A stretch of 64,000 nt of DNA from Phellopilus nigrolimitatus (taxonomy: Eukaryota > Basidiomycota > Agaricomycetes > Hymenochaetales > Hymenochaetaceae): positions 62,001-126,000 of the forward strand of contig JAJOHG010000031.1 in NCBI GenBank assembly GCA_021029095.1, given 5' to 3'. Under the pieces are notes generated by a model. The model was not told the origin of the DNA and made no database searches. It saw only the letters and a program-made list of their open reading frames with translations. Made by a program: the position numbers and the translations under genes. Of the stretch, positions 37,400 to 49,128 are shown one piece after another. Position 1 is the first letter of the stretch. Each line of letters begins with the position of its first letter.

Positions 37400-37735
37400 T
37401 TAAAGCTTAATAATGTCAGCGTACATGTACATGTATTCTGATTTGACCCATTTCTCGTCGTTCTATCACCACCCAGCGACAGCGAAGGCTGAAGCGTTAC
37501 TTCATCCTCACTCTTTTCAAAAGGAAAGTATCTCAAGTCAGTCGCTTTCCTTTCGTCGTTATCTATCTTGTCTTTTTTCTTGGGGCTTTACTTCACTTGA
37601 CTCACAGTGTAGGTTCAATCGAACTCGGACACGAGCTCATAGCGTTCGCTCTCTTTTTTGTTTATAGTGAGCTGCTTATTTTTGCAACATCTTCTTATGG
37701 GTCGGTCAGTCCTAAGTTTGCTCAGATAATTTCGG

Positions 37736-37927
37736 TTGCATCATAGAATAGACATGCAGAACCGACGTTCACGACGTCAGGACCAGATCCATCCCGACGG
37801 CACTGTGCATGCCCACCAGAGCTACTCCCAGGTTGGCTTCACGTCGGACTATGAGCACTCGGTAATGGAGGACTTGCCTGATGTGAACGTCGAGGACGTC
37901 GGGCAGGACTACTACCGAACACCATGA
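37736..37927 (+). CDS. small conserved ORF, unrecognised (module 2 copy)
   Basis: 63 residues (MHHRIDMQNRRSRRQDQIHP at its start, VEDVGQDYYRTP at its end), collinear with 20775-20966 on the minus strand. No domain recognised. In module 3 a deletion of about 540 bp removes all but its last 20 residues or so. Confidence 0.3.
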   Translation: MHHRIDMQNRRSRRQDQIHPDGTVHAHQSYSQVGFTSDYEHSVMEDLPDVNVEDVGQDYYRTP

Positions 37928-38659
37928 ATCCGGGTCTGCACATCTATCGTGCATTCAAAAAATAGGCGATGAGGCTTCATAGAAGAAGTCTCCTCACCAG
38001 CGCTACAGAGTCCATCTTTCAAAAATTGAGAGCATTGGGCATTCAGCCAAGGGAAACGAGCGGGCTTGAGGCGAACAATCTGTTTGACCACCGAGCCGAC
38101 AATGAAACCGCAATCCTGATGCGCCAAGTCCGAAGTCCATTCGGCCCTCCAGTACTGGGTCGGTGGCAGAATCGAGAAGACTTGGATGACCAGATTAAGT
38201 CGATTTCGGGGCTCAGCATCTTACTCTGAGCTTTCGCGGAGCCTTCTGAGAGGCTATGGCAAGAACCGGATGTCGCGAGGGAGCATAGAAAGCAAAACCA
38301 CTTCGAGCGGAAGATGCAGAAGCCACCAATTTCGCACATCTGTCCTCGTGGTGTGTGCAATCCATGGTGTAGCCAGAGATGTGCTGAAAAAAGGGCGGTT
38401 TAGTACCAAGTTTCAGTCTACCATCCTGTCCTGTGAGCTTTGAATTTGAGTCAAACGCGCTCAGAAAAAAAGCAAAGAAGAGAGAAAGCAAAAAAAAAAG
38501 GATGGATACGTACATGTACTCAGCGCTTAACGCTTCAGCCACCTTCTCGCTGGTACGCATCAATACTTTTTTCTTAATGTGTTTAATTACGTAACGCACA
38601 GCGGTCAACACGAGGGTAGAGTGAGATCACGGAAAAATTGGCCGGTTGCGACGGATCAC

Positions 38660-39375
38660 ACACAAAAAATGAATAGAGTTGGGGAGACATTGAGCACACG
38701 AGCAGCTGCTTGAACATCATCCTGATCGTGTACGTATAACGAATGGCCTGCTCAACAACAACCCAATTTGCCTGCATGCAATTTGCACCTGTACGATGCA
38801 GAAAGGCTAGACGAAGCCGTACACGGAGTTTATATGAGGCGGGGAGTCTTGAGAGGGAAAAAGAAAATAGCGCAGAGATAGCACATACGGGAAAAAGAGA
38901 AAGAAACATTGAGCTGTCATTCTTTTTTTTTTGGACTTGGGGGCGGAATTTCGGTGATCCCGCCTCCGCGGGCGCGCCGTCGGACACGATGCTGCCCGAG
39001 TGGACACACCAACAGGCGGACTAGGCACTCGTTTTGCGCAGTGCACAGTGATGAGAGAAGAAGAAAAAAAACCGCCCATATGCATCTTCCGTGCACAAAT
39101 CGCGTTCCCGAGCCTTTTTGGTTTTTCTTTCCGGTCCGTTATCTGTGTTGCGGGGCCTATCTACTGAGGATTCCTGGCGAAGCACCCGTTTGGGAAGACG
39201 CAAAGTACAATGCGGACTGATCCGTGGCGGCTGCCGTTATTTCTGCAGACAGCTGTGAGCGATTGTCGTACACACTGTGCGACGATGATACTCCGCAGCA
39301 GCAGCGGTGCGGATCAAACGTAAATCATATTCCATACGCGGAGGTCGATCCTCCGGCGCAGCCGTCGCCCCGCGC
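38660..39375 (+). repeat. Module 3 start: copy of the halogenase upstream region
   Basis: Direct copy of 28000-28790, ending near CTCCGGCGCAGCCGTCGCC. No halogenase follows. Confidence 0.75.
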
Positions 39376-39379
39376 AATC

Positions 39380-39835
39380 ATTTAACATAAGCAGAAAACC
39401 CGGTACAAATTTGATCCCGTAAGAAGACATCATGCGAAAAACAAGTTCGAGCAAGGACTGCGTTGTGAAAGTCAGAGGTTCTGGCACTTCGAGTACCCCC
39501 CCCCTCTCTCTTCAACAAGCGGCTCCTTCTTTTGAGAAGATAAGGAAAAAGAAAAGGTGCCTATTTAAATGCTTGTTGGAAGAAAGCGCAGAACAGCTGC
39601 AACATTCACCATTCACCATGTTGGCAAAGAGGAGCCAGAAAGAAGTGCGACTCAGATGCTTTAGTAATATGTACATGGTACATGTATACATGCAGTATAC
39701 GCGTGACGTAACGTGAACGATGAGCCACAATTCCTTCGGCGCTTTCCTTGTCCACACCTCTCTTTCAACTCCTCCTCAGATCTTCCCCGGTATCTTCGGC
39801 GAGGTGCCCGGTGATAATGCGTACGTTGCTTTGCC
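39380..39835 (+). repeat. inverted copy of 27655-28000, with the 110-bp block
   Basis: See 27655-28000. It occupies the place where module 2 has the halogenase, and its 3' part (39690-39835) is the fourth copy of the 110-bp block. Confidence 0.7.
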
Positions 39836-40322
39836 GCGTTTTCCGTAAGCGTAAGGTGTGATCAAAGGTAGCTCGGAGGATCACAAAAACGAAATGGCAA
39901 CTTCACGTTGGGTCGCTTGTTTGGACCTCGCGAGGAGTCGGAAAAGGCGGACAGACGACCCCTGCTTTCCTGGGTCGAAGCGCATTAGCAACTTCCATTG
40001 TGAAATTAGACTGCCGGTCTCGAATATGAGAGAGAGAGAGGAATTAGTGGTGTTTACCTGATAAAATACAGCGAAATTGTAAACTCCAGTCCACTCCGCA
40101 TGAGCGCCAGTCAACAATCAGCATAGGCTAACATGAAAAGCGAACAATGAACGGTCTAAGCGGCCGGCCAGAACGTGCCGACCATACAAGGCAGCCACAG
40201 CACAACGGTGTGGCTTATAAGACTGAACGCGCACGTCCACCAACAACACGCACGTCGATTCTCGCTCTCGCTCTTTGCCTCCTCGTCGCGCCACACTATT
40301 AGCGCTGCCTCGACTATCAGCC

Positions 40323-41567
40323 ATGGAGACGCGTCGGACTCTTCAAATCCTGCTGTACCAGCCCGTCTTCCGCGCTCCGCATGCTCCACCCCTCGAGCAG
40401 CCTTCCGGCGTCGCGAACCTCGCCGCACGTCCTGCGCACGAAATCAATAGCGAGCTCCGCACTTACATGGCCCGTTCCGTACACATCTTGTCAGCTGCCC
40501 GGCGTGCGAACGCCCTCCCCGCCACACGCAGCCATATCGGTGGTCTACGATCAGATGGCTCGACGTCCGACAGTAACAGTTGGACCCACTATGCAGATAG
40601 TGGGAACACTGCGAGTAGCAGGACGAGCCATGAGCCACTCACGGATTCGGACGGGAGCTTCGAGGACGACGACAGCGACGGCCTTTGGTCCGATGACGAA
40701 CCTGTTGTTGACGACAATGAAGAGATAGAAAACACGTCCGATGATGGATCAAGTGAGGACGAAGAGCCGCCGGAGACCGACGAGGCACTCATGCTCTCCC
40801 TGAAGAGATATTACAAAGCAATAGGTTTCAAGTATGCGGATGACCTCGAAACGTGGTTCCGCGAAGACTACAGCACCGATATGCAATTGCTGTATGTCCT
40901 TCAGGGATTGCACTGCTGTCAGGAGTCATATGCAGCAGTCATAATAGTATGTCAGAAGGTCATCGAGGAGGTCAGGGCAGGCGTTGATCCGGAGAAGGCA
41001 AAGGAGACCATACGCACCCTCGTCCTAGATGATTTAGACCAATGGTGGGAACAGGTAAGCAAATTCGAATGTTACATGACGAGCTTGCTGACGTACCGAG
41101 TCCATATCTTCAAGGATCCCGAAGCGCACTTGGAGCTCGGCCACGCCAAGGTCGCGCTCGTCGGACAGCTCGTGCGAGTAGGTATCTTCGACGGCAGCAT
41201 CGTCAACACTGTCGTAGACAGGTACACAGAAGAGATGCACCGCGCCGGCATCTTTGACGTCTTCAAGACCCTCTTCGAGTACGCGGGCATCGATATCTGC
41301 GCGCCTGAGTACGAGGAGCAGACGCAGATGGCCGTCGAGAGACTGCGCGAGGTGCGCGACATGCTCCACAACGAGTGGCGGACCAACGCTGGGATCGATA
41401 GGACGTTTCGAGTGAGCAACGGAGCTTCGCAAAGATCGCTATGAGACTAACGTATGTATACCATTATCGAAAGTCGCTTCCGGATGTATATCCTACATCA
41501 TCAGTTGAGATCCGAGACGGAGACGGACTCCGAGTCGGAAGACGAGGGCAAGGAGTGGTACGAGTAG
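40323..41567 (+). CDS. unrecognised acidic protein, module 3 copy (intact)
   Basis: ATG at 40323 (METRRTLQILLYQPVF), a Ser/Asp-rich region, WFREDYSTDMQLLYVLQGLH, TIRTLVLDDLDQWWE, an inferred 60-bp intron at about 41055-41114, LGHAKVALVGQLVRVGIF, then a second intron from GTGAGC (about 41412) to CATCAG (about 41503). The last exon encodes LRSETETDSESEDEGKEWYE and stops at TAG 41565. Compared with module 1 it lacks about six residues in the acidic stretch. Predicted size is about 385 residues; no signal peptide or membrane segment. The gene keeps a fixed place between halogenase and reductase in all modules, but a role in the pathway is only a guess from position. Confidence 0.6.
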
Positions 41568-43503
41568 CAGGGACTCCAAAAATGTTCGTCTTTGAATGAC
41601 GAGTCAAAGACAAGGACGCAGTATAGATGTAGTCCGCACGTATTGGACGACCACGTCTGAAAGATCGATTAGTTCCCGAAGTCCATTGAGTACATCAAGC
41701 TGCACGAGCTAGATTATTTCAATTCGAGTGTGTTCGCCAAATACCAAAAACTTTCATCAAAGGCGTATGGGACATGCGGAAACAGGAAATACATGTACGT
41801 AGAATCAATTGGATCATTTATAGTGGGCGTCCACGCCGACGTGCCGAATCGCACTCCGCTGGATCGTCGGTGGCGTGACTAATCCAGAGCACATCAAAGT
41901 TCGCGACTTGTCTACACATATTCTCTGCAGCGGAATTGTCTACGTCCAATTCACTGCGGGCGGTCTTTTTATGACCCGATTGCAACGTTCCAGGACCAAT
42001 GAAACCTCCCAAACTCTCTTATTTCTTTTGTTTCGTTATGATGTCTCGCCGAGTTCATCAAAAACTATATGATAGCCATGCTAGTGATAAATTTGCCTTT
42101 GCTCCCAAAGAGGTGTCCATTTAATCCATACGGCGAAGTGAGCGAGCAGCAAATTTACACCATCCGTGTGCAAGAGACTGGCATTGGAGTTTATACTGTG
42201 ATCTCGGTACGGATGCTTCTCGCCGGTACTCAAATTTGTAAAAAAAATTCTCAGAAGTCTTGAAATGGATCTGAAATATAATAGCGCTGAAGAGAATCTA
42301 GAGACACGTTATCAACCTTGATCATGACAGCATCTTGGAGCTCGACAATTTCGCTCTTTTTTTTCTCGTAGAGCGCCACGTTTGAGTGTACAAGAAATCG
42401 TATGTACACATCCCAGAGTCAATCGAAACTTGATTCTCTCAGCGATAGTCGTGGTCGGCAGTGATTTATAGGCACTACGTTTCTGAATCTCGATGCTGGT
42501 CAAGAACGCATGCTAGCAAATCCCTTCTGCACAATAGGTGTGTGCTATTTGCTATAATGACTTTGCTGTAACCCGGAAGCTCCGAGCACAACTAAAGGGG
42601 TGGCTTCTTTAACTCCGATCATGCAAAAATCGATTTCTCATTCTCATCTACAATTCAGAGGTCTTCTCTAAAAACAATCGATCTTGCATATATCGTTTTC
42701 CCATTTGTACTAACTATCGTCCGGCATAGACTTCGGAGCGAGTAGCTTTTGCCACAAATCGTCTTATGGAGAAAAGCTATTGGCAAAAATAAGTCGGTTA
42801 AGTCATTTTCAAAGTACTTACTCCAACTGAAGCGAGACCGAGAGGAGTTTTACCAATCGCATACAGAGTATGAGCTCGGTGCCGGGAGTCTCTCATTGCG
42901 TGTGGTAAAACGTTCATACCGATATTAGGAGTTCTTCGAAGGCAGGGACGAGAAATCGGCAACTCGAAAACGAAAAAAAAATGTCACAACACTTTGAACT
43001 CGCAATGGCGATTCGGTATCCCGGTGAATGACTGTACTATACAAAGTAAGCATACTTCTATATTAGAGTGTTCTCAAAGCTGATGAAAAATGCTTTTGCT
43101 AGTGAAAGATGGCACGATTCTAAGTTCACTCGGCAGTCAGATTGTATGCTGCCAACAGAATGGGTTTGTCTCGTCAAATTTCGGGCATGAAAGATAGGAT
43201 GTGAACAGTTATCTGCGGTGCTGAGATTCAGGATGTCCGTGTTCAACCCGGATAAGAGCCTTCGTCACGTCTCCGGTACCGAGAGGCTTCGGCACTTTCG
43301 GCAGCCTGCAGCTCGCTTAGAGCTAATGGAAAATGTAAGTTGCATTTGTGTAATATAAAACGCAGTTTCTATCAACTTTAAAAATACTATATTGCTACCA
43401 TTATTAATTCCTTGAATTTCCCAGCACATAAAAAGACCCGAAGCTCATCCGTTCCATGTTCCACGTTCCAATAACCCACGACCAAATCTAAGAAGAACCA
43501 GAA
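41568..43503. other. module 3 spacer
   Basis: Collinear with 34.38-35.91 kb. No gene seen. It contains a 321-bp insertion at 43065-43385. Confidence 0.6.
43065..43385. mobile_element. hAT-like miniature element in module 3
   Basis: A 321-bp insertion absent from modules 1 and 2, flanked by TCTATATT (43057-43064) and ACTATATT (43386-43393), an 8-bp duplication with one mismatch. The ends are imperfect inverted repeats: GTTCTCAAAGCTGAT on the left and ATTTTTAAAGTTGAT read from the right. An 8-bp duplication suits hAT elements. It has no coding capacity. A relative of its interior (GTCAGATTGTATGCTGCCAA, GTGCTGAGA, GGATGTCC) lies at 9829-9960. Confidence 0.65.
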
Positions 43504-44861
43504 ATGGCCGCCATCGCAGCACCAGCCAAGGTACTCGTTTCTGGCGCGAACGGCTTCATCGCAGTGTGGCTCGTGCAGGACCTCCTCGAGCGCGGATACA
43601 GCGTGCGCGGCACCGTGCGCGCGGAGAGTAAGGCCACACATATACGCAACCTCTTCAAGGCGCATGGGGACAAGCTCGAGATCGTCGAGGTGCCGGATAT
43701 CACGAAACCCGGCGCGTTCGACGCGGCCGTGCAGGGCGTCGATGCGATTGCGCACACCGCATCCCCGTTCCATTTCAACGCGGACGACCCAAATGGTGAG
43801 TGGAACCCCGACGGAGAGAGTCGCACGGCTGACATTGCCGTCGCATCCACCCACAGATGTCATCGAGCCCGCCGTAAAGGGCACGGTCGGCATCCTCGAG
43901 TCTGCGCTGAAGCACGCGTGAGCACTTATTCCCTCTATTCCCCCTTTGCCTCTCAGTAAACGAATCTTATCGCCCTTTTTCTCTTCTGCGCACGACAGCG
44001 GTCCGCAGCTGAGGCGCATCGTGGTGCTGTCCTCGAGCTTGTCTATCGCAAGTGATTCGGCCCACGGGGAGCTCGATGAGCGCAGGTGGAATGAGGAGAG
44101 CATCGCGGAGGTGCGCGCGCAGGGCCGCGCCGCGGGACAGCTCGCCAAGTACTGCGCGTCAAAGTCGCTCGCCGAGAAGGGTGTGTCCGCAGCGCCTCGT
44201 GCCCCTTATGAATTCTCCTCTGACCTAAAGTTGACGTGCATCCAGCCGCGTGGGAGTTCGCAGAGAAACACAAGTCCGAGATTTCATGGGACCTCGTTGC
44301 GCTGAACCCACCTCTCGTGCGTCCTTCACTTCTCCTTTTCTTGTCCTTTCTAACTCATCTATAAGGTCTTCGGCCCGATCCTACACGAGGTATCATCGCC
44401 CGCTGCGCTGAACAGCAGCGTCGGGCTTTTCTACGAGGCGATCCTGACGCAGAAGAAGACGCCGGAGGAGCTTGCGGAGATGCAGGCTCCGTGGGTCGAC
44501 GTGCGCGACGTCGCGCTCGGCCACGTGCGCGCGCTCGAGGTGCCCGCGGCGGGAGGGCAGCGCTTCATCCTGTCCGCTGGATCGTTCATCTGGCAGGACT
44601 GGCGTATGTATTTTCCGACTTCGGCTGTGCTCTGACCGTTACAACACGGACTGACGCGCTTGGCTTGCAGTCGACGCAGCGAACGAGCTCAAGCTCCCAG
44701 GGCTCACTGTGCCCACTGGCACGCCGGGCGCTGGGAAGGACTTCGAGTACAACTACTGGCACAACAGTGCGAAGGCGAGAACGGTGCTCGGGATCGAGTT
44801 CCGCGACAAGAAATTGACAACAAAGGACAGTATCGAGAGCCTGAAGGCGCGCGGGTGGTGA
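43504..44861 (+). CDS. NAD(P)-dependent reductase, extended SDR (module 3, intact)
   Basis: Spliced gene from MAAIAAPAKV (43504) to TGA at 44859-44861, about 335 residues. It has the Rossmann motif VSGANGFIAVWLVQDLLERG, AHTASPFHFNADDPN before intron 1 (about 43796-43856), IVVLSSSLSIAS, YCASK as the YxxxK catalytic pair near 44155, NPPLVFGPILHEV across an intron, and VDVRDVALGHVRALEVP. This family (dihydroflavonol-4-reductase / cinnamoyl-CoA reductase / Gre2-like) reduces carbonyl groups with NADPH. Reductases 1 and 3 end at the same RGW-stop, so that is taken as the true end. Upstream AGCACATAAAAAGAC supplies a TATA-like element about 75 bp before the ATG. Its neighbour downstream is truncated synthetase E. 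Confidence 0.82.
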
Positions 44862-44924
44862 ACGAACTGCTGGTGACAGAAAGGTGTTTATTGCTGTGCT
44901 TTTAGTATATAGACAATGAATTAG

Positions 44925-44987
44925 TAATGGAGGACTTGCTTGACGTGGACGTCGGGGACGTCGGGCAGGACGACTACCGGACACCAT
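44925..44987 (+). pseudogene. remnant of the small ORF (module 3)
   Basis: VMEDLLDVDVGDVGQDDYRTP, the end of the small ORF of modules 1 and 2. The DNA jumps from sequence matching 37316 directly to sequence matching 37855, a deletion of about 540 bp. Confidence 0.5.
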
Positions 44988-45957
44988 GAATCCGGGTCTG
45001 CACATCTATCGCGTATTCAAATAGTAGACCATGTTGGCGATGAGGCTTCATAGCAGAAGTCGCAGAAAGCTTTCCTCACCAGCGCCACAGAGTTCATCTT
45101 TCAAAAATTGAGAGCATTGGGCAGGCAGCCAAGGGAAACAAACGGGCGTGAGGCGAAAATCTGACTGACCACCGAGCCGACGAGCGCAAGCCTGATGCAT
45201 TTAGTCCGAAGTCCATTCGGCCCTCCTGTACTGGGTCGGTGGCAGAATCGAGAAGACTCGGATGACCAGATTAAGTCGATTTCGGGGCTCAGCATCATGC
45301 TCTGAGCTTTCGCGGAGCCTTCTGAGAGGCTATGGCAAGAACAGGATATCGCGAGGGAGCACAGAAAGCGAGACCACTTGAAACGGAAGATGCAGAAACC
45401 ACCATTTCCGCACATCTGTCTCGTGGTGTGTGCAATCCATAGAGGCGTGTGTACCCAAATATGTGCTGAAAAAGGGGCGGTTTAGTACCAAGTTTCAGTC
45501 TACAATCCTGTCCTGTGAGCTTTGAGATTGAGTCAAACGCGCTCAGAAAAAAGCGGAGAAGAGAGAAAGCAAAAGAAGGATGGATACGTACATGTACATG
45601 CATGTATGTATGTACTCAGCGATTAACGGTTCAGCCATCTTCTCACTGGTACGCATCAATACTTTTATCCTAATGCGTTAAATTACGTAACGCACAGCTC
45701 AAACTTTCGGGCAGCTATGTTCCATGGATAGCAACCCTAAATCTCTTCTTCTTACTACCCCCGCTCTAACGCATCGCCATGGCACACTTGTAGTGTCGGC
45801 CGACTAAACTACTCCCATATCTCGGTCCTCGGAGACGTTGGGCATTGTGGACCCCTGCCGCGATTTGACTATTGTACGAAAATCCATCTACAAGGCAGAG
45901 GCGGCAGTTCCTGGGTTTATAAAGCGTCAGCGCAATGCATGAAGATCACTCCGGAAA

Positions 45958-46370
45958 TGTCTACGCTCGTTATACCCAGGACCCAAGGCCTCGAAAATGC
46001 AACGTTCATTCAGCCTCCACTCGATGAATCTCTGGGCCTTCCTGCGATATACGACTGGCAGGCCGAGCATTCTTCGAAGCACCCCGTGTTCGTCTATGAA
46101 GATGAGCCAGGATCTCTAAGGACGATACTTTGGGAGGAGAACGTACAAAGCGCGCACCGCGCGACTCGGTTTGTGCGGAAAGCCATCGGTAATCCTCCCG
46201 CTTCGAGCAGCGATGGGAAGACACCAGTGGTCGCTTCAGCTGGTTTGTGAACTGCGAAAACACGTTTCTATTTTCCGAATCTCACTCGACGCCCTTCAGA
46301 CGATATTACATTCGGCAGCCTCCTCATCGGAGTTATGCGAGCTGGTTGGACGGTATTTCCCATCTCTCCA
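45958..46370 (+). pseudogene. truncated A-T-R synthetase (copy E, module 3)
   Basis: MSTLVIPRTQGLEN at 45958 (or MKITPEM at 45940) matches the N-terminus of C, with the shared TATA block 35-40 bp upstream. Exon 1 is open but lacks about three residues near its end (PVVASAG against PVVAVLASAG). After intron 1 the frame reads LHSAASSSELCELVGRYFPS out of phase and the match ends near 46370, within the second exon. From there the DNA resembles the downstream flank of the acidic-protein gene (compare 42010-42140). At most about 150 of some 1,085 codons remain, and the carrier and reductase domains are gone. Confidence 0.85.
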
Positions 46371-46540
46371 GGACATCGTGGGACTTCCCGAACTCTCTTA
46401 TTTATCTTATTATGATATGATTGAGTATCTCATTCCTTATTTTATCAAGACAATTATATGATAACTACACTAGTTATGATTTTGCCTTTGCTCCCAACTG
46501 GATGTATGTTCAGTCTGTACGGAAACGTTAGAAAGTCTGC
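46371..46540 (+). repeat. breakpoint repeat: fourth copy of the acidic-gene downstream flank
   Basis: CGAACTCTCTTATTTATCTT and TTTGCCTTTGCTCCCAACTG resemble 42010-42140, 34800-34940 and, inverted, 23.99-24.10 kb. It joins directly to the cut end of synthetase E. Confidence 0.6.
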
Positions 46541-46690
46541 AATTATAATGCTCGCGATTATGGAAAATCCCAGAGCGAACTGGTACACTCGCGTTCTGCA
46601 ACCCGGCAAAGCTGCTTATACTGACTTCGATTTTATTCTCCTTTCGTCAGCATGCTTTGAAGGGCTAAATAATGAGTAAGTACAATAGTA

Positions 46691-46883
46691 CAGTCGAACC
46701 TCCCATAATGCATAACCAAAAATGATGGTATAAACCCAGATAAGAATTCGACTTGCTCCACAACCTTGTGATGTATAGTCCCATTTGAAAGATACAAAAT
46801 CCCTTTTGCGTTTAGTGAGGTTTTTAGATAATAAACTCAATAGAATAAAAAAAGCTATTTTATGCATTATGGGAGGTTCCACG
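46691..46883. mobile_element. 193-bp miniature inverted-repeat element
   Basis: The left end CAGTCGAACCTCCCATAATG is mirrored by the right end, whose reverse complement begins CGTGGAACCTCCCATAATGC. TA lies on both sides (46689-46690 and 46884-46885). CAG ends with TA duplication suggest a non-autonomous Tc1/mariner-pogo element. AT-rich and non-coding. Confidence 0.75.
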
Positions 46884-47490
46884 TAGTACACCGCAATTTG
46901 AACAAAATGTTTAAAAAGATTGACGCTGCGCTGTTTGAATGTCATGATAAGAACGTAATTTGACTCTTAGAGAAGTGTTTTTTGAAGACCATTACGCCAA
47001 TTGTTTGACCGTTTTTAAATAGACCATGTTGTTATACCATTTCCCAAGGAGTCTTTGACATATGTCACCGAATGACCTCGGAGCAACCTTTTCAAGGAAA
47101 CGTGAATGCAACATGCTCAGTGATGTTTTACGAAGCTTTCGGCAACTGTGGGTCGGACGCTGCCGCAAGTGTTCATGCAATATAGCCGATGAATGTTTAA
47201 AAAACATTTTTGCGAGTGACTCGAAAACGTAGCATCCTGTCACATAATGACAACACCCACCAAGACTATCTAGACGTTTGTAACTATGCTGTCGGGCTCC
47301 TGCTTTTGGATTTTTGAGATATTCAATTATATTTATATATACATATAACATCAAGATAACGATAACACATGGAAAAGAGAACTGCTCGACAGGGTGGGTC
47401 AGAAATGTCAGCGCCCCCGCCGAGCCCTCCAGTCCCGCCACGATGGAAGTCCTGTGTAAGCTGCACCCGACGTGCTGGAGGTGCCAGCGC
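46884..47490. other. AT-rich intergenic stretch
   Basis: A long minus-strand frame crosses here (46992-47732), but its left part has no recognised motif and its right part overlaps the eIF2-gamma pseudogene in another frame. No gene called. Confidence 0.4.
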
Positions 47491-47499
47491 AGAGTCGGG

Positions 47500-49080
47500 C
47501 GTTGTGGAGCGGGTAGGGATGCGCGAGGCCCTCGAAGTTCTCTTGTCCTCGGTTTTGATGTCCAGCAGACGCTGCAAAAGGAATAAACTGGTCTCAAGCT
47601 CTGGGTGTGCAGACGGACGCGCGTAAGCGCACGAAAGAAGTACAAAAAGGATGATGCAACGCACCTGTGTAGATCTGGGAGAGCTTGCTCACCGCGCCGA
47701 GCACCTGCCCGACGAGCCTGTCTGCGCGGCACAGCATCAGGTCGATCAACGTGCCCACGCCGAGCCCGCTTGGCACCGCGAACTGCAGCTGGTTGTTCTC
47801 CGCGAGTAGCGTGATGATACAGCTGAAGATCGGACGGCAGCGCTTGCAGCCCTGCTGGTCCTTCATGACAATGCCCGGGTAGATCTCGATGCGCATTTCG
47901 AGCGCGAGCACGCCCGCAAGGATCGAGCCGCGCGTGACACCACCCATCCGCTCGTTGACCTCCGTGCCGAACTTATTCACATCAAACGAGTGGATGACAA
48001 CCAACCACGGCGATGACATGAAGTCCCACACCGGGATTGGGATCCGCTTCATGACGTACTCGTTCACTGCATCAATGTTGTATTTTAGCTGCGCGGAGAT
48101 CGGCACGATGAGCGACGCCTCCGCCACGGTGCCTGTATACGAGCAGAGCCCTCTCAGCTCTGTAGCAAAAAAGTTTTTATTTCTCAGTTGGTGCAAACCT
48201 TTTACGAACGAAGCGATACTCTTCTGGTGCTCGAGCGCCTGTGCCTCCTTGACCAATCCGACCTTGTTTTGCAGAATGGTGATGTTCTGAAGCTTCATGC
48301 TCTCCACGGCGGCGAGATGCTCGAAGTCTGGGGCTGCGGGCACGGCTCATTCCCAGCGATGAGAAGGAGTGCAGCATCCATGTCTGCCGCACCGTTCAGC
48401 GTGGTGGCCATGAGAATATTGTATCCGGGTCAGTCGACGAAGGAGACATACCGAAACAGCTCCATATGATGCTCGCATCCTCGCACGGCAGGCGATCCTC
48501 CTTGTCGGAGTGGTACGAGCGATAGCAGCCCTGTCCCAGGTACGCCTTGTTCTCGCATTTATTCATCTATTTCTTGCCGCCGTAAGATGGAAAAGCAGAA
48601 GAGAAAAGCGGCATACGACGCACTTTTGCATTCGCGTAGCCCAGCTTGATGGTGATATATTCCGGACGAGCTCATTCTTGAAGCGCACGGTCATGACCCC
48701 TGAGATAACCTTCACCACTGTCAACTTCCTGTGCGCGACGTGCCCAACTGTGCCTGCAGTATCCCACCGTGCCATGAGCATTTCGTATTCAGCCACCTCT
48801 CATGACTGGAATGAAATTTACGTACCAAGATTTAATGTCGCCTAACAGAACAAGCCAATGAACTCAACGCAAGTGATGTTCATTAAGACAGCAGGACACA
48901 CACCTACTTGGAGATAACCTCGGGTGACAAGGGCGAGAGTTTTGTTCGGTCGATCTCGATAGGCATAGCAGTGGTGCTCTTCGACGGTTGCAGAGGTGCG
49001 GGCTGATAGCGGACGGCCTGGCTGCGCGAGGATGTCCTGCGTAGACTTGCTATGCCTATACGGGTGGTCCGCAGGCAAGA
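47500..49080 (-). pseudogene. translation initiation factor eIF2 gamma pseudogene
   Basis: Pieces of the eIF2-gamma GTPase, which brings initiator tRNA to the ribosome, appear in order on the minus strand. DRTKLSPLSPEVISK lies near 48950-48910, then [20 protein letters not shown] near 48750. GCYRSYHSDKEDRLPCE lies near 48510, [20 protein letters not shown] near 48390, [20 protein letters not shown] near 48090, and [20 protein letters not shown] near 47700. The GTPase P-loop, normally GHVAHGKST, has lost its Gly and Ser. A TGA at 48430-48432 breaks the G3 region (SFVD, stop, PGYN). Frameshifts occur near 48650 and 48335. Introns are still present, so it arose by DNA duplication, not by retroposition. 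The working gene must lie elsewhere. Confidence 0.85.
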
Positions 49081-49128
49081 GCGTGGGGTCGGGATGGAAT
49101 ATCGCTCTTTGCCTTTGTGCCTCTGCCG

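Larger units (their letters stand above)
31631..38605 (+). repeat. Module 2: right arm of the giant palindrome
   Basis: Mirror of 20095-27645: 3' halogenase flank (31.64-32.36 kb), 110-bp block, promoter repeats, acidic-protein gene, reductase, small ORF, spacer. Identity stops just after AATTACGTAACGCACAGC at about 38605. There, module 1 and module 3 continue into a synthetase promoter, but module 2 joins the upstream repeat of module 3. Confidence 0.85.

Noticed and set aside
46992..47732. A 246-residue minus-strand frame
   Set aside because: Its right half is an off-frame reading of the eIF2-gamma pseudogene and its left half has no recognisable domain.
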